Part shown: piece after piece, positions 56,372 to 64,000 of the stretch
Position numbering within the stretch: the stretch's first letter is position 1
Layout: the number at the start of each line of letters is the position of its first letter
NCBI GenBank assembly: GCA_902801375.1
Contig: CADCIB010000001.1
Location: 124,001 to 188,000, forward strand
Reading direction: 5' to 3'
Length of the DNA: 64,000 nt
Origin: an uncultured Prevotellaceae bacterium
GTDB taxonomy: Bacteria > Bacteroidota > Bacteroidia > Bacteroidales > Bacteroidaceae
Notes under the pieces: generated by a model
Told to the model about the DNA's origin: nothing
What the model saw: the letters and a program-made list of their open reading frames with translations, nothing else
The model's database searches: none
Made by a program: the position numbers and the translations under genes

Positions 56372-57487
56372 TCATTGCACTTGTCGACGTCCGTTCACGT
56401 AGGTGCCGATAGCCGTGATGCTGCCGTCGCGGTTCTTCTCCACGAACTTTCCGTCGCGCACATCGTCCTTGTAAGAGCCCTCAAAGCGATGTCCTTCCTT
56501 GTCTTCCTCGATGGCCACGCCGTTGCGCTTGCCATCCTTGTAGACGCCCTTGAACTTCGAGCCGTCGTGGTAGTGTATGATCACTTCGCCCTCGATGTCG
56601 CCGTCCTTGAAGTTACCATCGTAGACGTCGCCGCTTTTCTTCGTCAGCTTGCCCTTGCCGTTCTGGCGGTCGTTCTTCCACATGCCCGTGTAGACGTCGC
56701 CGTTTTTCCAAGTGAACGTGCCCTGTCCGTCTTTGTCGCCTTCGTGGAAATGCCCCACGTATTTGTCGCCGTTGGCATAGTAGAAGATGCCCTCGCCCGT
56801 GCGCTCACCTTGATAGTATGTGCCCTCATAGCGGTCTCCGTTCTGGAACTTGTAGGTGCCGCGCCCGTTCTGTATGTCGTCTTTCCAATCGCCGGTATAG
56901 ATGTCGCCGTCGGCATATTTGTTGGTACCCTTTCCGTGGCGCTGGTTGTTCTCCCACTGGCCGTCGTAGGTGGTTCCGTCGCCCCAGTCGAAGAATCCCT
57001 TACCCCATTTCTTGTCGTCTTTCCACTCGCCTTCGTAGTAGGCACCACTGGCAAACGTATACTTGCCCCTGCCCTGACGGTGGTCTTGGTGCCAATTGCC
57101 CTCATAGACGTCGCCGTTGTAGTAGTACATGATGCCGTGCCCCTGCTGGTAGTCGCGGAACCAAAGCCCCACGTAGCGGTTGTTGTTGTTGAAATAGAAC
57201 GTGCCGCGCCCGTGCTGCTGGTCGAGCATCCATTCGCCGTCGTATTTCTCGCCGTCGGAGAAGGTGTAGACACCGTGCCCCTGGCGCTTGCCTTTCACAT
57301 ACTCACCTTCATAGATGTCGCCGTTGGGGTAAAGCACATTGCCCTTTCCGTGCGGTTTTCCGGCCACCATTTCGCCTTTATACTGCCCCCCGTCCCTTGT
57401 CGTGCATGAACCGAGGGTGATTTTCTGTGCCACGACTCCGCATGTGGGAGCCAATGCCAACATCAATGCCAATATTGTAGTCTTCAT
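56372..57487 (-). CDS. Secreted MORN-repeat protein
   Basis: 371 residues from ATG 57487 with signal peptide MKTTILALMLALAPTCGVVA. From residue 40 to about 350 it is almost only MORN repeats of 23 residues (GDIYEGEYVKGKRQGHGVYT, GTYKFQNGDRYEGTYYQGER and so on), about 13 copies, forming a flat beta-sheet. MORN repeats bind lipids or proteins or act as scaffolds; no enzyme domain is fused here. Promoter with both elements at 57519-57549. The neighbour downstream is glgB. Confidence 0.88.
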   Translation of the reverse strand: MKTTILALMLALAPTCGVVAQKITLGSCTTRDGGQYKGEMVAGKPHGKGNVLYPNGDIYEGEYVKGKRQGHGVYTFSDGEKYDGEWMLDQQHGRGTFYFNNNNRYVGLWFRDYQQGHGIMYYYNGDVYEGNWHQDHRQGRGKYTFASGAYYEGEWKDDKKWGKGFFDWGDGTTYDGQWENNQRHGKGTNKYADGDIYTGDWKDDIQNGRGTYKFQNGDRYEGTYYQGERTGEGIFYYANGDKYVGHFHEGDKDGQGTFTWKNGDVYTGMWKNDRQNGKGKLTKKSGDVYDGNFKDGDIEGEVIIHYHDGSKFKGVYKDGKRNGVAIEEDKEGHRFEGSYKDDVRDGKFVEKNRDGSITAIGTYVNGRRQVQ

Positions 57488-57518
57488 GATTATTCTGCTT
57501 ATGTTGAAATTCAAAGTC

Positions 57519-57549
57519 CAAAATTAGTAAGAAAATCTCACTTGGCAAA
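57519..57549 (-). promoter_or_regulatory. Promoter of the MORN-repeat gene
   Basis: Minus strand: TTTG (57546-57549), 19 nt, TAATTTTG (57519-57526), 32 nt before the ATG. Confidence 0.8.
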
Positions 57550-57758
57550 ACAATTTTAAATTAATTCATAATTTCCGCTCCCCATACCTCTCTTTTTAAA
57601 AAACAATAACACACTCAGCCCTTCCGTCCGTGCTCTTATGCACTTTCAAGAGCTTTTGTTCACACGCACCTGCTGATGTTGGTCAGCCGAACACCGAACG
57701 AACGAACACATGTATGGCAAAGTCTGCAATATAACCAAATGCCATAAACAATATAACT

Positions 57759-57793
57759 CCCACCCCAGCTCCCCTAAAAAGGGCAGGGGTGGG
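57759..57793. repeat. GC-rich palindromic interspersed repeat
   Basis: CCCACCCC (57759-57766) pairs with GGGGTGGG (57786-57793), with an inner CCCCT/AGGG; same style as the elements at 9823 and 10012. It lies in the gene-free stretch 57488-58132. Confidence 0.65.
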
Positions 57794-57935
57794 TGAGCTT
57801 CAGGGGCGAGGTATAGAATTACCTTAATATTTGGCAATGTTTATCGTTTTGTTTTATTAACAAGCACCCTCGCAATCCTTAACATATTTTTGCGCGCCAC
57901 GAACCATCATTTTTGGAGGTTGGGATAAAAATGCG

Positions 57936-57943
57936 TACCTTTG
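57936..57943 (+). promoter_or_regulatory. Orphan -7 element facing a repeat array
   Basis: TACCTTTG on the plus strand with no recognisable gene downstream; transcription would run through the 58031-58148 array and antisense to the HAD gene. Confidence 0.4.
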
Positions 57944-58030
57944 CATCGTGATCTTTGACCTACTGATACAATGGGAAAACACCGCGCCGCCGCAAGTCTC
58001 GCCGCCCCTCGCAGACTATCGCTTTCCTCC

Positions 58031-58148
58031 TCAGAGACGCTCTGTATTGCCCCAAACAGACACTCTCTACCGCCCAAGCAGACTCTCTCTACCGCCCAAA
58101 AAGACTCTCTCTACTGCCCTCGGAGACACGCTCTATTGCCCTCGGAGA
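58031..58148. repeat. Degenerate tandem repeat, 21-23 bp units
   Basis: About five units of the form AGAC(A/T)CTCTCTA(C/T)(C/T)GCCC followed by AA or TCGG. The HAD gene, on the minus strand, ends inside the last unit: its final residues LLRGQ and stop are read from repeat sequence. Confidence 0.75.
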
Positions 58149-58951
58149 AGTTCTGATAGCGAGGTGATGATGCGTTCGGGGATCGTTTCGTCCTCGACTT
58201 TGTCATCCCAGCTCTCGCCCTTGAACCACACGGTATGGCACCCGATGGACCGCGCGGGGATGATGTCCTTACCCACGCTATCGCCAACGACGGTCACTTC
58301 TTCGGGCTTCACGCCGAGAGCCTCCACGCCCAGGGAGAAGATGCGGGCGTCGGGTTTGCGAATGCCTACGACCGCCGACTCGATGATGGTCGGGAAAAAT
58401 GTGTCGAGCCCGAACTCTTTCAGCACGACGGAGATGTTGCCGTAGAAATTGCTCACGAGGACAAAAGAGGGTTTATGAGCGACCTCCCCTGACCCCTCCT
58501 GTAGGAGGGGGACCGATTTGTCGTTTTGCTGTAGGAGGGGGACTGATTTGTCGTTCTCCTGTAGGTGGGGGACTGATTTGTCGTTCTGCTGAGCAATGAG
58601 CTGCTGAAGTACGGCGCGGCTTTCAGCCGTCACTTGGCGGGTGTGGTCGTAGAGCTCGTCCAGGAGGTTGAGCTGCATCTTGGTGAACGCTTTCTTGTCG
58701 GCCTGCCAGTAGCCCTTGGTGAAAAGGTATTCCATCTGCAGGCGGAGCTTCACGTCGAGCAGTTTCTTAAACGTCCACGTAGGGCCGACGATGGGGTTGC
58801 GGCCCAAAGTGCGCTCTGCATAGACATAGGCTTCGCGGAACTGCTCCCAGCTGATGGGCATTGCGTTGTGCTCGTAGGCGTGCCAGATGACGCGTCCCCA
58901 ATGGTTGCCGCGTGTGTCGAGGGTTCCGCCGTAGTCGAATATGTATTTCAT
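58133..58951 (-). CDS. HAD-family hydrolase-like protein with in-frame triplicated repeat
   Basis: 272 residues from MKYIFDYGGTLDTRGNHWGR. HAD fold: first motif DYGGT (Asp6, but Gly8 where phosphatases usually have Asp), VLVSNFYGN (motif II), RKPDARIFSLGVEAL (motif III Lys) and VTVVGDSVGKDIIPARSIGC (motif IV). The Gly8 change means the usual acid/base Asp is missing, so phosphatase activity is doubtful. Between cap and core, residues about 121-158 are QQNDKSVPHL, QENDKSVPLL, QQNDKSVPLL and a remnant; the DNA (58482-58590) is an intergenic palindromic repeat followed by three 30-bp copies. Possible operon with DUF5686 upstream (41 bp of GAGGTGA-like sequence between). Confidence 0.85.
   Translation of the reverse strand: MKYIFDYGGTLDTRGNHWGRVIWHAYEHNAMPISWEQFREAYVYAERTLGRNPIVGPTWTFKKLLDVKLRLQMEYLFTKGYWQADKKAFTKMQLNLLDELYDHTRQVTAESRAVLQQLIAQQNDKSVPHLQENDKSVPLLQQNDKSVPLLQEGSGEVAHKPSFVLVSNFYGNISVVLKEFGLDTFFPTIIESAVVGIRKPDARIFSLGVEALGVKPEEVTVVGDSVGKDIIPARSIGCHTVWFKGESWDDKVEDETIPERIITSLSELLRGQ
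58482..58590. repeat. Palindromic repeat plus three 30-bp tandem copies inside the HAD gene
   Basis: 58482-58513 matches the intergenic element 9823-9854 with one mismatch. 58501-58530, 58531-58560 and 58561-58590 are three 30-bp units starting TGTAGG(A/T)GGGGGAC. Because 30 is a multiple of three the frame is kept. Confidence 0.92.
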
Positions 58952-58992
58952 TTTTATAAGAGGTGAGAGGTGAGGGGTGAGAGGTGAGATAA

Positions 58993-61617
58993 TCAGAAGG
59001 TCATGCGCATCATCAGCCTGATGCCGTGCTTGTGGGCGGAGGGGAGGTCGAGGTAGCTGAGTCGGCGCACATACTCCACGTGCAGGATCTTGAAGATGTT
59101 GTGCACACCGGCTATCAGTTCGAAATAGGGGCGATGCTTGTCCATGACGAAGGAGCCTTCGGGGAACATCATGAGCGTCGGGTCCTGGCTGTTCTCCTCG
59201 AGGAAGGGGTTGTTCTTGTCGGTGAGCGTCCCCCAGAGCATCTTCACACCAAGGTATTCGCGCCACTTGAGTTTCTTCAGCAGGGGTATGCGATTGAAGA
59301 TCTTGCCGTTCAGGTCCCAGGAAAGGTCGCCCGACACATAGCGGTCGTTGAGGAACTCCATGTTGTTGATGAGATTGAACGTCTCGTCTTCGATGATGTA
59401 CGACAGGTTGGCTGCCGGCATGATGAGCAGCGGGTAAGGCACCTTGTTCCATTGAATGCCGCCCTTCACGTAGAGGTCTATCTTTCCCCAGTTGTGGGGC
59501 ATCCAGAAGCGCTTGTAGACGGTGACATCGGTGAAGTTGTAGGCATAGTCGCCGCCCAAGACATCTTTCAGTCCGATGCTGTGGCCCAGGGTGAAGACGG
59601 GTGCATCAAGATTGATGGGCAGTCGGCGTTGCTTGGTGTTGACGAAGGTCTCGCCTGGGGCGAAACGTATCTGTGCACGCAGCTCTGTGGTTCGTATCTT
59701 CCGCGAATGGACGTAAGGGGCATCGGCAGGGCCGACGTTTAGAGGCCGGGGATGCGAGAAGTTGGTCCAGAGCGAGCGGTCGTGGGTCTCCGTCATGGGA
59801 ATGAAATAGAGTTCGCCTGCCGCCTCGTTTTCTTCGGTTTTCAACGAGAGGGTGGTCTTGAATCCGAACTCCTCCTCGCGTTCGAAGGTGAGCGACTGGC
59901 GGTTGTAGAAGAGCATCTTGTCTACGGTGCTCCATTTGAAGGCCGTGAAGACGTTATCTTTGTCGGTGTGGACAAACTTGTCGGAGGGCGACTCAATATC
60001 GTACGACGAGCTGAACGTCAGCGTGCGTTGCGGGAATTCTCGGGGCAGGTAGTTTTTCTTGTTGAACGACCAGATGACATCGCCCTTGTAGTACCATTTC
60101 TTCGTACCTGTGCCGTAAGCCACGTAGCCGCGCAAGAAGAGGTTGGAGTCGAGGTTGGCTGTGGTCTGCGCACTCAGTCGGAGGCGTATGTCGTCGATGA
60201 AGTTCTTGGTGAACATGGTGTTGATAGGTCCGAAATCGAGCTTCGAGGGGTGCTTCTTCGTGCCGGTATCAACGAAGTTCTCCACCAACGCCCGCAATAC
60301 GAACATCACGTATTTGAAGCCTTTCATCTTCTCGATGCTTGCCAGGAAGTCGCCCATTCCCTCCTCGCTCTTGGTGAGCCTCACGGTGCGATATTCGTTC
60401 CAGAAGTCGTCGTCGCGCATCTTAGCGTTGGCTTCGTGGCGCTCCTTGCTCTTGCCCTTGAAAAGCTTCTTGTTGATTTCCTCGAAGGCGTAGTCTTTCA
60501 TGCGGGTGGTCTTGATGACGATGGCTTTGCTGAGGAAACTGGCAATCTTCAGCTCCACGAACATATCGTCTTCGGCAAGCACCCACTCGCCGTTTTCAAG
60601 CTGTTCGTAGGTCTGCATCACCTGCATGTTCTCCACGAAGTTCACGTCGCTCTTCTTGGGTATGGTGAGGTTGCATTTCTTCACGTGGAGCGTGCTGTCT
60701 TTCAGGATGTAGAGTTCGCCGCGGAAACCGAAGTCCTGCTGGTTGTTGGGCATGAACTGGATATGGAAGCACGAGTCGCGGTCCACCATCACGGTGTCCT
60801 CAATATAATAGCGGTAGAAACTGATGGCCCCTTTTCCGATGGGCGATGTGAAGGGGTATTGGAACATTCTGATCTCGTCGTCGTAGATGTCCACATCGGT
60901 GAACACGTCTTTCAGCAACGTGTTCAGGATGTCGCCCGTTTCAAACAAGTCGTTGATGCCTGTGGAGTTCTGCCCCATGATGATGTTCTTCTCGCTCTTC
61001 GGGTCTTTGCGGTAGATGTTTCGGGTGACGGTCTCTTCCACGCTGATGGGCAGGATGAGCTTGTGGTTGAGCTCGCACACTTCCACCTGGTCTTTCAGCC
61101 ACTGACGCTTCTTGAACATCTCGTTCTCCAAGGCCGAGGGGGTGATCTCGTTGAAGGCCAGCGTCATCTTCTGGTATTTGTTGTATTGGTAGAAGTCGTG
61201 GTTGGCCAGGTCGGTCTTCTTCTTGGCGGCAATGACTCGGCGCATCAGCTCGACGGCGGGGTTGTCCTTGCGAGAGTATCTGTTGCGCTTGGCTTTCACC
61301 GTAACGTTCTCCAACTGAGTGCTCTCGGGCTTCAGCCGCACCTTCAGATAGTTGTCGAGGCCTTTCGAAATGAGCATCTTCAGCGGTTTGTAACCTACGG
61401 CAGAGAAGGTCAAATACCAGCCTTCCATACGATCAATGCTGAATTTGCCGGAAGCATCGCCTGATACCATCACGTGATGGCCTTTATAGACGGCACTTGC
61501 AAAGGGGATGCTGTCGCCCGTGTTATCATCGACGATCACTCCCTTGAGCTTCTGCGCCTGCAGCTGGCCTACGGCGAGCAGGGTAAGGATAAGGAATAGG
61601 GTGATTCTTCTCATCAT
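58993..61617 (-). CDS. DUF5686 outer-membrane protein with carboxypeptidase-regulatory-like domain
   Basis: 874 residues from ATG 61617, which overlaps the stop of the CDP-alcohol transferase gene (ATGA). Signal peptide to about residue 22 (…LAVGQLQAQ). Residues 23-105 are a CarboxypepD_reg-like beta-sandwich (LKGVIVDDNTGDSIPFASAV). The remainder matches DUF5686 (NPAVELMRRVIAAKKKTDLA, YRYYIEDTVMVDRDSCFHI) and ends in beta-strands rich in aromatic residues, ending RLMMRMTF with a terminal Phe, as expected for an outer-membrane barrel. Function unknown in the family. Coupling to a lipid-headgroup enzyme gene suggests an envelope role (inference). Confidence 0.9.
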   Translation of the reverse strand: MMRRITLFLILTLLAVGQLQAQKLKGVIVDDNTGDSIPFASAVYKGHHVMVSGDASGKFSIDRMEGWYLTFSAVGYKPLKMLISKGLDNYLKVRLKPESTQLENVTVKAKRNRYSRKDNPAVELMRRVIAAKKKTDLANHDFYQYNKYQKMTLAFNEITPSALENEMFKKRQWLKDQVEVCELNHKLILPISVEETVTRNIYRKDPKSEKNIIMGQNSTGINDLFETGDILNTLLKDVFTDVDIYDDEIRMFQYPFTSPIGKGAISFYRYYIEDTVMVDRDSCFHIQFMPNNQQDFGFRGELYILKDSTLHVKKCNLTIPKKSDVNFVENMQVMQTYEQLENGEWVLAEDDMFVELKIASFLSKAIVIKTTRMKDYAFEEINKKLFKGKSKERHEANAKMRDDDFWNEYRTVRLTKSEEGMGDFLASIEKMKGFKYVMFVLRALVENFVDTGTKKHPSKLDFGPINTMFTKNFIDDIRLRLSAQTTANLDSNLFLRGYVAYGTGTKKWYYKGDVIWSFNKKNYLPREFPQRTLTFSSSYDIESPSDKFVHTDKDNVFTAFKWSTVDKMLFYNRQSLTFEREEEFGFKTTLSLKTEENEAAGELYFIPMTETHDRSLWTNFSHPRPLNVGPADAPYVHSRKIRTTELRAQIRFAPGETFVNTKQRRLPINLDAPVFTLGHSIGLKDVLGGDYAYNFTDVTVYKRFWMPHNWGKIDLYVKGGIQWNKVPYPLLIMPAANLSYIIEDETFNLINNMEFLNDRYVSGDLSWDLNGKIFNRIPLLKKLKWREYLGVKMLWGTLTDKNNPFLEENSQDPTLMMFPEGSFVMDKHRPYFELIAGVHNIFKILHVEYVRRLSYLDLPSAHKHGIRLMMRMTF

Positions 61618-62567
61618 TCGGCGGTTTGGATTATAGACGTCAGTCGCGAGCAGAGGGCTTCGTGGCGACGGTGCATGTGAATGTAAAGAATGCTCAGCAC
61701 AAGGATTTCCACAAGGAAATACACCCAGGGAATGTTGAGCAGACAGGTGATGTAGATGGTGATGGCCCGCACGTTGAACGTCAGGATGTTGGTGAACTTC
61801 ATCAGCGGGCGGCTGCCGGAGAGGAATTCCTCGGTAATGGGGGACAATGCCTCCGTATCCTCGCACCCACGACATATTTCCAAATATAACGCATAGAAAC
61901 GCTGGAACTTCGGCGTGCGCTTCTCCTGACTTTTGCAATAGTTGCTGTAGTTGTAGTAGAACAGGCGGTCGAGCCACTTTTCCTTCGGAAGCGACTCGTA
62001 GACGGCACGTTGCTGGCACCAGTTGTCAAGCTCGCTTCCCTCCTTGCCTTTCAGAAAGAAGAGGTGAATCTGGCGATAATAGTCGGCCAAAGAACTCTGA
62101 GGCGAGTGGCACAAGATGCCTGCCACGAAAGCAAGCACCCAAATGCCGATGCCCCAATGGATGTTGGTGCCGGGAATGAACTGACCCTGCATGCGCAGGC
62201 ACAACGCGGTATAGATGGCGAAGAACCACAGATCGCCCGCAAAGCCGTCGAGCATGCGTCCGATGAGTGTCTTCTTGCCCGTCAGACGAGCCATCTGGCC
62301 ATCGGTGGAATCGCAGAAATTGGCGAACATCAGCAACAAGATGCCTGCGATGTTGTGCCATAAATCGGTGTGGTAGAACATGAATGCGGAAGCCACGCCG
62401 AGGAAGATGGAGAGGATGGTGATGGCATTGGGGTGAACGCCCAACTTGTTCCAAAACAGGGCAAACATCAAACCTATCGGACGCGTGAAGTAAACGTCCA
62501 ACCATTCTTCCGTATCTTTCGATTTCATAGATGCTTGCAGCATCTTTCTAAATTCTTTCATTTTCAA
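61614..62567 (-). CDS. CDP-alcohol phosphatidyltransferase family enzyme
   Basis: 317 residues. The full family motif is present: NFCDSTDGQMARLTGKK with GRMLDGFAGD (Asp86, Asp89, Gly90, Ala93, Arg94, Gly103, Asp107; the last Asp is 112 rather than 111). Several membrane segments flank it, two of them C-terminal (YITCLLNIPWVYFLVEILVL). The enzyme moves a phospho-alcohol between CDP-linked donor and alcohol acceptor; the neighbours encode a nucleotidyltransferase and an ATP-grasp protein, so the head-group donor may be made by this operon. An inositol-type head group is possible (inference). Gaps: 19 bp to the ATP-grasp gene, 4-bp overlap with DUF5686. Confidence 0.88.
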   Translation of the reverse strand: MKMKEFRKMLQASMKSKDTEEWLDVYFTRPIGLMFALFWNKLGVHPNAITILSIFLGVASAFMFYHTDLWHNIAGILLLMFANFCDSTDGQMARLTGKKTLIGRMLDGFAGDLWFFAIYTALCLRMQGQFIPGTNIHWGIGIWVLAFVAGILCHSPQSSLADYYRQIHLFFLKGKEGSELDNWCQQRAVYESLPKEKWLDRLFYYNYSNYCKSQEKRTPKFQRFYALYLEICRGCEDTEALSPITEEFLSGSRPLMKFTNILTFNVRAITIYITCLLNIPWVYFLVEILVLSILYIHMHRRHEALCSRLTSIIQTAE

Positions 62568-62586
62568 TATTTAAGTGTGATGAGTG

Positions 62587-63420
62587 TTAGGTGATGGGGG
62601 ATGATGATGCTTGACGAAGGCAGCATTGCACGATAGCGCGGGCGGCGTCTTCCCGACAACGCGAGAAACTGGGCCAGTCGTTGAAGTCGATGAAAGCATA
62701 CGAACCGTCGGGGCGGACGATGCAGTCGCCGCCGTAGATGGAAATACCCGTCAGACGGGAAAGCATCTCAGCATCGCGCTGAAGGCGCTGAAGGTCGAAG
62801 GCGTAGTGATGAGCCTGTCCGTTGCGGCGTTCGTCGCCGAACTTCGTATCGCCATCGTCGGTGGGATAAAACACACGGAAGAATCCTGTTCCAAACACAC
62901 CGTAGAACTTCACGAGGTCGCCTGACACGTGTTCTGTGACAAGCACCTGCCCCACTCCACGTGCATTGAACGTCGCGAGCACCAGCCTCAATTCTTTTTC
63001 GTCAGCCGCATATTGCACGTCTTCTCTGCTTTGCGCAGCAAGGTCGGCACGCTTAGCCCAATAGCCGCAGAAGGAACCTGATGTCGCAGAATCTTCCCAA
63101 AGCCGAGGGACTGGAATGGCATTTGCCCGCATGAGCCGATCGATTTCTCCCCGCGAACTACGCAAGATGGCCTGGGCGCTATTTATCACGGGAATACCCT
63201 TTTGCTCCGCTTCCGCAAGACGCACCAAAGTAGGCGTCAGCCTTCCCATACTCAGAATCGCATCAAAGTTAAAGCAATCCATTAGCTTTTCCTCTTCAAC
63301 GAATTGCACATCAACACCTTCAAGCAATAGGCTTTGACCTACAGCTTCCAGTATCGCCTGATCTTTCTCTACAGAGTTTGGCGAAAACCGAGGGGCGCGA
63401 TATATGAGTAGAACGGTCAA
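62587..63420 (-). CDS. Small ATP-grasp-like protein
   Basis: 277 residues, no signal. The C-terminal part shows an ATP-grasp active site: VLVTEHVSGDLVKFYGVFG, GISIYGGDCIVRPDGSYAFI and DFNDWPSFSRCREDAA, where Asp and Asn would bind metal. The N-terminal part (FDAILSMGRLTPTLVRLAEA) is a Rossmann-like lobe. Members of the fold include amino-acid ligases (RimK) and inositol-phosphate kinases; which applies is open. Its position between a nucleotidyltransferase and a CDP-alcohol transferase favours a role in preparing a lipid head group (inference). Gaps of 18 and 19 bp on each side. Confidence 0.7.
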   Translation of the reverse strand: MTVLLIYRAPRFSPNSVEKDQAILEAVGQSLLLEGVDVQFVEEEKLMDCFNFDAILSMGRLTPTLVRLAEAEQKGIPVINSAQAILRSSRGEIDRLMRANAIPVPRLWEDSATSGSFCGYWAKRADLAAQSREDVQYAADEKELRLVLATFNARGVGQVLVTEHVSGDLVKFYGVFGTGFFRVFYPTDDGDTKFGDERRNGQAHHYAFDLQRLQRDAEMLSRLTGISIYGGDCIVRPDGSYAFIDFNDWPSFSRCREDAARAIVQCCLRQASSSPIT

Positions 63421-63438
63421 AATGTCGATCGTAATTTG

Positions 63439-64000
63439 TCAAGAAAGAAACGCTTCTGCCGTACGAATATCTTCAGCATGGTCGATGTCGAGCACCTTTC
63501 CGAAGGAGAAAGCCTTCAGATGAAGGCCGCTGCCCACAAGGGCGCGCTGGAAATTCCTCATGCGCGACTCGCCCCTTTCGATGCATTCGTCGAGCACCGT
63601 GATGCACTTAGGAGTCAGTCCGTAGATGCCTCCAGAGATGTAATGCGGATGGTCTGAGCGGTCGAAGAATCCCGTGATGCTCCCCTCTGCATCGACACCC
63701 ACATGCAAGGGTTTCTCGTCGTCGATGAAATCGGTGACGCCCATCAGTCCGTCGACACCCGTAAGCCGTTGGAACTCATGTACATACTCACAAAATTCCT
63801 CCTCGCGAAAAATCGTATCGACCGTTGTCAGCACAAAACTTTCGTCCTTCAACCAAGGGCTGATGGCGTGAAAACTGTGCATGGAGCTGGGCGTACTTTT
63901 CACGATGTATCGCAAGGGCACGCTCTTCCCATTTAATCCATGCTCTTGAATGTGCTTCAGATGTTGCTCCACAAGCGGCGTCAGGTCGTTGCAGATTACC
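63439..64000 (-). CDS. Nucleotidyltransferase-like protein (5' end outside the window)
   Basis: The frame stays open to the window edge (…VICNDLTPLVEQHLKHIQEHG), so at least the N-terminal nucleotide-binding loop is missing here. The visible 187 residues show a GT-A-like NTP-transferase core: ESFVLTTVDTIFREEEFCEY (acidic metal-binding region), YISGGIYGLTPKCITVLDEC and FSFGKVLDIDHAEDIRTAEA at the end, as in sugar-1-phosphate or inositol-1-phosphate nucleotidyltransferases. It is the first visible gene of the run NTP-transferase, ATP-grasp, CDP-alcohol transferase, DUF5686. Confidence 0.75.
   Translation of the reverse strand, partial: VICNDLTPLVEQHLKHIQEHGLNGKSVPLRYIVKSTPSSMHSFHAISPWLKDESFVLTTVDTIFREEEFCEYVHEFQRLTGVDGLMGVTDFIDDEKPLHVGVDAEGSITGFFDRSDHPHYISGGIYGLTPKCITVLDECIERGESRMRNFQRALVGSGLHLKAFSFGKVLDIDHAEDIRTAEAFLS

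Noticed and set aside
57948-58445. 165-residue plus-strand frame starting GTG after the orphan promoter
   Set aside because: The translation is mostly repeat sequence and then antisense to the HAD gene; no family similarity. Kept only as a promoter and repeat observation.

Overview
The window reads as chromosomal DNA of a Bacteroidales bacterium, most likely a Prevotella-like gut or rumen species. The grounds are: Bacteroidetes-type promoters (TTTG, 19-20 nt, then TAnnTTTG) in front of many genes; almost no Shine-Dalgarno sites; serine palmitoyltransferase for sphingolipids; secreted proteins with Bacteroidales-type C-terminal tails; a C10 (interpain/streptopain-like) protease; DUF4954, DUF5686 and a BT4734/VirE-like protein; and the gene runs lon-tgt-lptG and hpt-adk-obg-pgeF. 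No assignment below genus level is claimed.

Layout. 1-3340: the end of an unknown gene, then a two-gene module (DUF6078-like protein plus a BT4734/VirE-DUF3874 protein) bounded on both sides by matching clusters of a 9-bp motif in inverted orientation. 3345-9553: a six-gene surface-glycan type operon (DegT-like PLP protein, FemAB-like transferase, GNAT, ATP-grasp, GT2 glycosyltransferase, DegT aminotransferase). 9554-10558: a 1-kb island of interspersed repeats. 10559-27615: secreted glycan and protein degradation and surface proteins (GH3; a three-gene secreted-protein operon; C10 protease; membrane-bound AraC-type sensor; GH2; two YARHG proteins). 28062-54000: mostly housekeeping genes (hflX, DUF4954, M16 protease, class I fumarase, TerB-DnaJ protein, tRNA-Pro, spt, lipid kinase, tRNA methyltransferase, lon, tgt, lptG-like, DEAD-box helicase, patatin, hpt, adk, obg, pgeF), ending in a decayed secreted-protein pseudogene. 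54288-64000: glgB, a MORN-repeat protein, a HAD protein with an in-frame triplicated repeat, DUF5686, a CDP-alcohol phosphatidyltransferase, a small ATP-grasp protein and a nucleotidyltransferase that runs off the window.

The most unusual signals: (i) at both ends of the VirE-like module, paired 9-mers TGCCTACAT/ATGTAGGCA face each other across exactly 36 nt, and both spacers carry GATAA-N17-TGTTA. An orphan cluster of another 9-mer (ACCTCACAT) with a similar layout, but no adjacent VirE-like gene, lies at 10280-10386. (ii) Palindromic intergenic repeats have invaded reading frames without breaking them, in the DegT aminotransferase and as a 30-bp triplication in the HAD gene. (iii) A one-protein periplasmic propeller/AraC regulator sits upstream of a protease gene whose promoter carries three copies of a 10-bp operator-like motif.

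All functions are read from sequence motifs and remembered family features; no database search was run. Starts were moved downstream of the longest possible frame where a signal peptide, a promoter position or the family's usual N-terminus decided it.
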